NCBI RefSeq assembly: GCF_949987515.2
Contig: NC_082702.1
Coordinates: 53,909,600-53,973,599 of the forward strand
Direction of reading: 5' to 3'
Length of the DNA stretch: 64,000 nt
Source: Delphinus delphis
Lineage: Eukaryota > Chordata > Mammalia > Artiodactyla > Delphinidae
Part shown: positions 57,700-64,000 of the stretch, one piece after another
Numbering within the stretch: position 1 is the stretch's first letter
Layout of the letters: the number at the start of each line of letters is the position of its first letter
The notes under the pieces: generated by a model
The model's database searches: none
What the model saw: the letters and a program-made list of their open reading frames with translations, nothing else
Told to the model about the DNA's origin: nothing
Made by a program: the position numbers and the translations under genes

Positions 57700-57880
57700 T
57701 ACTAGTATTTTCAAGCATGTACTATATGCCAGACACTATTCAGGTAGCTTTTCTTATTTGTAAGAACCCAGTGAAGTAGGTACTATTATTATCTTCATTT
57801 GACTCTTGAGGAAACTGGGGCGCTGAGAGGGTAGGTAGCTCATCCAGAATGTGGTTAGTGATTGTGGAGCCTTGTCCTGG
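57700..57880 (+). mobile_element. MIR
   Basis: CATGTACTATATGCCAGACACTATTC, GTAGGTACTATTATTATCTTCATTTG and TGAGGAAACTGGGGCGCTGAG are MIR. Confidence 0.85.
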
Positions 57881-58419
57881 GTGAGCTGGAATATGAGGCC
57901 ATCATACTTACTTAGTGCACTGTAGTCAGTTATGAGCTCTGAGCCTCAGTGAAAGTGAAAGTTTACTGGAATAAGAAAACTAGCAAACACACACTTTATC
58001 CAACTGGCTTAGATGTAGATTTTTGTGGAAGTGTAGCATCACCATTTGAAGCGTGTTCTTCTTCATTTAGTACGAAGCTTTCTCCCGTATGGGTTTATCA
58101 GCTTCATAGAAAAGGCTTTCACAGGACCCCCTGATTCACATCTCTAGAAATGGAGAATTCTAAAGCCCGTCCACATGTTTTCCTCCAAAATTAGAAACAT
58201 ATGGGTGTCAAGCTTTTGACTTGGTAAACGTGTATTGACCACTCTTTTTTCTTCTGCATCCATTTGTTTTTACTGCTGAGTTTTCTGTCTGTATCTTTGT
58301 CCGCAGCTCTGTCTTTACTGATAGTGTTTGTTTTAGATTTGTGAGTTTCAAGAGGGCTGAGACAGCACTCTGTAAAACGGGCTCCTCAATGTTGGCACAG
58401 CACTTTGTAAATAAAGGCC

Positions 58420-58640
58420 CAATAATTCATTCAGCAGACGTCTAGTGAGCAGTTGCTGTGTGGCGGGGCAGAGTGCAGGGCACGTGGCTCATATTCAGGG
58501 GTGCAGCACAGAGGGCATCCCTTTTCTCACAATTATATTAAGAATGTTAGAGCAGCAGTATTAAGGACTACTGTTTATAGGGCCCATCTCATCTGCCAGA
58601 ACGTGTTTTACGTACATTCTCTCAATTAGTCTATACTGTT
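58420..58640 (+). repeat. L2/MIR-like mixture, degraded
   Basis: TTCATTCAGCAGACGTCTAGTGAGCAGTTGCTGTG and TAAGGACTACTGTTTATAGGG... look like an old repeat head and a MIR start. Confidence 0.45.
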
Positions 58641-58654
58641 GAGCAATTGTTCCC

Positions 58655-59150
58655 TAAGTGTCTTCCTTGGAACACTGTCTGGCAAAATGTTGATGGATGC
58701 TATATGTGTCAGGCATCCCCAAGACCACCCTCGCTTTTGGTAATTCACTAGAAGAACTCGCAGACTCAGCACATAGTCATACTCAGGTCTAAGATTTATC
58801 ACAGGCAAAAGGTGCCTGGGGTGAAGTGGGCAGGAAACCAGGCGCAAGCTCCAAGTTCCTTTCCTAATGGAGTCACACAGGACATGCTCAACTCTCTCAG
58901 CAACAACTTGTGACAACATGGGGGTTGCTCACATGGGCATCCTCTGTCTGGTTTGCAGCAGAACTCCAGACTTCCAGAAAGAAAGCAGATGTTCAGCATA
59001 AACCATATATTTTTGTACACACCAGTTGTACACAATTAACCACCATGATCAGTTAGAGAATAGTAGGAACCCTCCCAAAATCCAAGTTCCCAGATGCCAG
59101 CCAAGGGCAAACTTTGGAAGCAAGCCTTTCTAGGGGCAGCAGTCTCTACA
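58655..59150 (-). mobile_element. Degenerate LTR-like block (endogenous retrovirus class uncertain)
   Basis: TTCACTAGAAGAACTCGCAGACTCAGCA, AGGAAACCAGGCGCAAGC and GGAGTCACACAGGACATGC are words of an old mammalian LTR-type repeat. No internal viral gene is present and no target duplication is visible. The orientation and class are uncertain. Confidence 0.5.
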
Positions 59151-59169
59151 GTGTTAGCTCTTTTCTACA

Positions 59170-59265
59170 CACAATGCCATAGATAGAGGGATAGATAGGT
59201 GGTTAGATGCCTACATACATACACACTAGATACATACATACATACATATGTACATATCCATAACA
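59170..59265. repeat. GATA/TACA microsatellite
   Basis: GATA repeats pass into CATA/TACA repeats. Confidence 0.85.
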
Positions 59266-59589
59266 AGTTTGAAAAACCAGTTTACCAGAGTGAAGCTGGT
59301 TTCTTTCCCTCTGGATTCTAATAGTCCAGACTTATTTGACCAGGCGTAACTCCCATCATCTCCCAACAGAGCATCTTAGAAGACTTTTGCTTTGTAGAAA
59401 ATGACTTCAAGAAGTTTTGGTGGGAAGATCAAACACTGGAGGAAGTCCATTGCAGGAAAAGTAATTTTAAAATGTGTGATGTATCTTTTACTTTACACTT
59501 CAGCACTGACACATAATTGTTAAGTAACGTCTCAGACAGTGCTAGAGGTACCAAAAGAGAAAAGTGCTAAAACTGAGCTGGCCTCCTTT

Positions 59590-59980
59590 GGGTATAAAGT
59601 CTAAGAAATCCATTTAGATTTAGCATTCTTAGTTGTGATCTTCACAAACGAATCAAGGGGTCATCTGTTAACTAAATAATTAGGTTTTTCATTTGAAATT
59701 AAATTCAAATTGTTTGTCCATGCACCAGGGTTAGATCCTGAGCTCTGAAATACAATTTAAATGTATTTTCAGCATGTTGAAAACCTAATTTAATTCTTGT
59801 TTCTTCTCTCACCACGAAGTTTTTTGCCTAAAACCCAAATTAGTTCTTATTTATTGTTATAATCAAGATTATAGAATAGCCTTTTATTCAGTTAAGTACT
59901 AGAATTTGTTCATTATGCAGATGCATTGTTTTTGGAATCACTGATAAGACAGGAACCCAATTTCCACTAACATTTTCAAG
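59590..59980. other. AT-rich repeat-free block, possible conserved noncoding element
   Basis: It has TAACTAAATAATTAGG, GAAATTAAATTCAAATTG and TTATTGTTATAATCAAG, and no recognised repeat. Function is unknown. Confidence 0.25.
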
Positions 59981-60269
59981 AGAGATTTTTAAAAGTTCAC
60001 CTGTGGGAAATTTTCTGCCCCTGGCCTGGCATGCTTCTTCATCTCTACATGTCTCCATGGTTCATTCATCTCCATTTGTTTTTGTTTTTCTTCTAGAATG
60101 TATACTTTTAGAAGCAATCACTAATTCCTCTTGGTTTGATCTACGAAATATTTCCTCCTTGGTCCGTCCATAACATTACTTTCTCAGTTCTAATTTTCAT
60201 TCTCGCCTGAAGAGGTGAGGCTCTCCCCTTTGGCTTTGAGGCACCTGTCTCTATTCCTCCACAGTGTTG

Positions 60270-60480
60270 CCGGCAGAGGCCTACCACTGGATCTGGTCAC
60301 TTCCTTGTTTGAACCATCAGCACTTCTCTGTTGACTTCAGGATGAGTTCCAATGGGACACAGACCCTTTGCCATCTGTCTCCTTCAGTTCTCTTTCCAGA
60401 TACTGCTTCTGCTCTACCATGCTGAGCTACTCATCATTTCCTTACTGCATCTTGCCGCCTCAGTACCTTTGCACATCCAT
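60270..60480 (+). mobile_element. L2 fragment
   Basis: TGAACCATCAGCACTTCTC..., CCATGCTGAGCTACTC and CCTCAGTACCTTTGCACATCC are consistent with L2. Confidence 0.7.
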
Positions 60481-61019
60481 ATCAAATGGGTTGCTGGGAT
60501 GGCTTCAGCATCCTTAGTGATGACTTGCCATGAACCCGGAACGACATCTGGTTTGATTTGGGGAAAGGGTGAAAATGTACATAGGAATGTTTGAATTAGG
60601 TCTTCTGCTCTAGGCAAAGGGATCCTGTGAATTTAGGATTAGAGATCATCTGATCTATGTCGTCCCAGGAAGGAGGGAAGAACTGATTCATAGATTTGAT
60701 TTTAAAGAAAAGAGAGACAGGGTCTGGCAGGTCATTTAATTTAAGTCCACTGCAAGGTGGGAGCGGGAAATAGAACCTGTGGCAATATATTCTGTACCAG
60801 ATGTAATTTACTTGCACACTTGGAGAGAATAAGGTTCCAAATGAGGATCCCTGTGGCTGAGTTGTAAAGAGCTGGAAATGTTAAAAGATTTGATGAGGGC
60901 TCAGCTTTGGAGGTGCTTCAACGTGGCACACACCCCACTCTTGTGTCAGGATCTAGTGCGTCCCCTTTCTGCTTCTTTCTGGACATTTTGAGGATGGAGG
61001 CCAGGCTATCATCATTTTT

Positions 61020-61350
61020 ATTTTTTAAAAAATGACCACAGTGGCACGCTGCCTGTAAAACATTTGTTACACACGTGTGTTATTCAGATTTGGATCTTTC
61101 CCCCACACACACACCCTGCATTAGATCACCTTTTAATACTTGCCATATTGTTTAAATTCTAAATCCTTTCAATGGGCAAACCAAACAATGCTTCAGTATC
61201 AAATCCAGAAATCAAGCCTAAATGCACCCTCTGAATATGAGCTAGTGCGTCATGGCAAATAATAAAACAGGCTTCCAAAGAACAGATGATTCTTAAAGAC
61301 AGCTGCTGCTCTGTAAATGTCGCCCATGGATTAGGGTCCTTTGTTCTGCT
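61020..61350. other. AT-rich repeat-free block, possible conserved noncoding element
   Basis: It has ACACGTGTGT, GCGTCATGGCAAATAATAAAAC and CAATGGGCAAACCAAACAATG, and no known repeat. Confidence 0.25.
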
Positions 61351-62889
61351 CTGTCTCTACAGCTCTGTGTAATAAGTCCGGGGGACACCGGGTTGTTGGG
61401 TAGGGGAGTAGAAAGGGGAGGGGGAGAGAAGGCAAGATGAATCTGGAGGGGAAGTTTGATGTTTTGTAATTTCTAAGGGACCCTCCTGATCAGGGGGTGC
61501 TCACGAGATTGGGGGAGGGTTTGAACACTGTGAGAACCCACTGGCTTTGTTCCCCTCACAGCTCCAGCTTTGCTCCCATCAGTGGGGACAAGTGGAGGGA
61601 GAGCTACGAGGAGGGGACAGGGGGACAGAAAGATCAGGAAGGGAGAGAACAGTGTGCATGTGTTTGTGTGCAGGTGAGGAGGAGAGAGAACAGGGAGAAA
61701 TGGAAATCCTAAACCCCTGAGACCGTGTCTGTCCTTCAGGAGTGGGTGTGTATTTGCTGCTGTCTGCAGCCTTTCCTAAGCCCTAGGGAGCTTACCGGAG
61801 ACTTCATCTGGATCCACAGCACCAGGTCACCGGCAGGAGGTACTGTCATAGGCAGGTGTAATTGTATGGAACTAAAAAATTGATTCACAGGGTTATTAAT
61901 AGCCGAAGATGAAAATAAGGCTAAGGAATCATCAGCAGGTGGTAGATCAAGAGAATTCATACAACGGAGCAACTCTTTTTACCTTGGGTTCTGGGACATT
62001 AACTTTCCCAGTTCCCTTTCTGTCTCTTGGAACTTTTCCCAGAAAGCACTCATGAACTTCTCTCCTTCTCATCTTAAACGGAGCCTTTCACAAGTTTCTT
62101 CCCTTTCCTTTTTTCTATTTCCAACCCTTCCAATCTTAACCAAACCCATAGTTTATCCACCACTCTGTGCAGGGCATTTCCCTGTCCAGATCAGAGCTCC
62201 TAAAATCCAGTGTCGTCAACTGCCACATGGATCATCTCCAGGTGAACTTTGGCTATCCTCCCCTTCCTGTATCCCAAAACTGAACCCAACACTCTTGAGT
62301 CTTCAATTCTAGCGAAGAATCTGCTAATGTCTTTCATTCTTTGAGTCCATAAGCCCTCATCGCATTTCTTTGTCCTGAAGGACTGGACTGGAAGTCATAG
62401 TCAGTCTCTTGTATGACCTTTAGGAATAATTTTGAGTGGGGGCAAAGTGCAGTTCCAAATCCAGGGAACTCAGGGATATCCCCCAGAGCTTTATTCCTAA
62501 TACACCAGTTGTTCTGTGCCTGGACCTTGACCTGAGCCTTCCCTGAGTGATTGCCAATACTTGATTCTCTTTAGCAAGTTATATGTCACAGAGAACCTTT
62601 TTGTGAGATACATCGACCAAACCAATTAGGGGATATTGTGCCCTCTAACTCAGGGGCTGCTATGCTGAAGCCAGCTAGTACCAGCTCTCCTGAGGTGGCT
62701 TAGAATCTCTTTCCAGTTCCATGTTCAGTATTTGTAGCTTGACGCCATTTGTGACAGGAGAGTTTACACCCTGAGAATGGGCAGACATGACAAATCAAAG
62801 ATTTTTCACTTTTCCAGGGATCTAGGGTTAAGCATGTACCAGCATACCCCTGCCCCTACCAAACTTACAATGTTCTGATGGTTAGTAAT

Positions 62890-63050
62890 GTCATTACCTT
62901 ACTCTGCTTGAGGCACTCTATTAAAGCTCCACTGATTTATCTCATTTAATCCCCATGACAACTTAGGAGAGAGGTGCTATCATTTTAGCCAATTTACAGG
63001 TGAAGTAAATGGATACTCAGGAGTAAATCAAACAAACCCAAGGGGAAAAC
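62890..63050 (+). mobile_element. MIR
   Basis: ATCTCATTTAATCCCCATGACAAC and GCTATCATTTTAGCCAATTTACAGGTGAAG are MIR. Confidence 0.8.
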
Positions 63051-63359
63051 AAGACTCAACACCATGTGACAGAGAACAGCCCCATGTCATCTAAGTATAT
63101 TTATAGTAGAAACCAGGTCAGGGGCTACTTGTCCCAGAGATACCTCTGTCTCTAAGTGATGTCCATTCCAAGACCATGGTGCTGGAAATTATGATGGATT
63201 AGACTTAACAAATTTTGCATTCTTGGAACAAGTAGTATTTGGAAACTTTGAAACTGGTGTTACAGATTATCTACAAAAAGAGTTCTTGAGACAGGTCCAG
63301 TTTCCTGTTTGGATGAGAACTTCCCAGTAAAAGATCTACATCCATTAAGTGAATAGCAT

Positions 63360-64000
63360 TTTTTTAAACATCTTTATTGGAGTATAACTGCTTTACAATG
63401 GTGTGTTAGCTTCTGCTTTATAAGGAAGTGAATCGGTTATACATCTACATTATATCCCCATATCTCTTCCCTCTTGAGTCTCCCTCCCATCACCCTCCCT
63501 ATCCCATCCCACTAGGTGGTCACAAAGCACCGAGCTGATCTCCCTGTGCTATGCGGCTGCTTCCCACTAGCTATCTGTTTTACATTTTGTAGTGTATATG
63601 TGTCCATGCCACTCTCTCACTTTGTTCCAGCTTACCCTTCCCCCTTCCCGTATCCTCAAGTCCATACTCTAGTAGGTCTGCGTCTTTATTCCCGTCTTGC
63701 CCCTAGGTTCTTCATGACCTTTATTTTTTTGTTTGTTTTTTAGATTCCATATATATGTGTTAGCATACCATAGGTCTGTGTCTTTATCCCTGTCCTGCCC
63801 CTAGGTTCTTCAGAACCTTTTTTTTTTTTAGATTCCATATATATGTGTTAGCATACAGTATTTGTTTTTCTCTTTCTGACTTACTTCACTCTGTATGACA
63901 GACTCTAGGTCCATCCACTTCACTAGAAATAACTCAATTTTGTTTCTTTTTATGGCTGAGTAATATTCCATTGTATATATGTGCCACATCTTCTTTATTC
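63360..64000 (-). mobile_element. L1 3' end with internal tandem duplication, cut by the window edge
   Basis: The poly(T) and reverse-complement 3'UTR match the other L1 copies. A segment of about 90 bp spanning the ORF2 end and the start of the 3'UTR is present twice: 63673-63770 and 63771-63857. The ORF2 end runs past the window edge, so the left boundary of the insertion is seen but its 5' end is not. Confidence 0.93.

Larger units (their letters stand above)
35232..64000 (+). other. CDH13: 5' part of the CDH13 intron downstream of the exon
   Basis: This is the beginning of the next intron; no further cadherin exon appears before the window ends. It contains MIR, L2, hAT, L1 and mariner pieces listed separately, but no CHR SINE that I could find. 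Stretches without any recognised feature are 35232-35544, 36021-36564, 36771-37179, 37421-38459, 39051-39984, 41191-41866, 42093-43039, 43981-45859, 48799-49519, 49991-50689, 52061-52499, 52909-53549, 54166-55799, 56781-57154, 57881-58419, 60481-61019, 61351-62889 and 63051-63359. Confidence 0.85.

Noticed and set aside
1..64000. CRISPR array, operon, phage or bacterial mobile system
   Set aside because: There are no regularly spaced repeats or dense gene arrays, and SINE, L1, MIR and a spliced exon show mammalian intronic DNA.

Overview
This is a vertebrate nuclear genomic window, almost certainly from a cetacean (whale, dolphin or porpoise). It holds five + strand and two - strand tRNA-derived CHR-type SINEs typical of cetaceans and their close relatives. 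It also holds five fragments of cetartiodactyl-type L1 3' ends, and no Bov-tA or BovB repeats of the kind that fill ruminant genomes. Apart from one coding exon the sequence is intronic. I see no bacterial, viral, CRISPR or mobile defence system and no novel multi-gene system.

The single supported gene part is a 153-bp, phase 0-0 exon at 35079-35231 (+). It encodes the middle of the first extracellular cadherin repeat of CDH13 (T-cadherin/H-cadherin), the GPI-anchored atypical cadherin. The exon has a good 3' splice site and a consensus GTGAGT donor. Everything to its left (1-35078) is the end of the upstream intron, and everything to its right (35232-64000) is the start of the downstream intron (exon 5 and introns 4 and 5 if numbered like human CDH13).

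The intronic DNA is a layered record of transposition. The oldest layer is MIR and L2 fragments, hAT-Charlie-type DNA elements (MER20-like and MER5-like), old L1 pieces, an unnamed 'receiver' repeat seen several times, and a degenerate LTR-like block. Younger layers sit on top: an L1 inside an older L1 (17890-20166), an L1 3' end inside a MIR (9708-10106), an 80-bp palindromic mariner MITE inside a MIR (38634-38713), and hAT elements inside MIRs (43655-43835, 50869-51082). Several insertions have readable target-site duplications. All seven CHR SINEs lie in the left half, upstream of the exon; I found none in the 31.7 kb after 32314. The last L1 runs off the right edge of the window.

Non-repeat signals worth a second look are a near-perfect CTCF core motif 1.24 kb upstream of the exon (33823-33836, - strand), several AT-rich repeat-free blocks that could be conserved noncoding elements (one with a 15-bp perfect inverted repeat and several homeodomain-type sites near 14.5 kb), and an uninterrupted (TG)44 tract at 6191-6279. 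All repeat family names are from memory of consensus sequences and were not checked with software.
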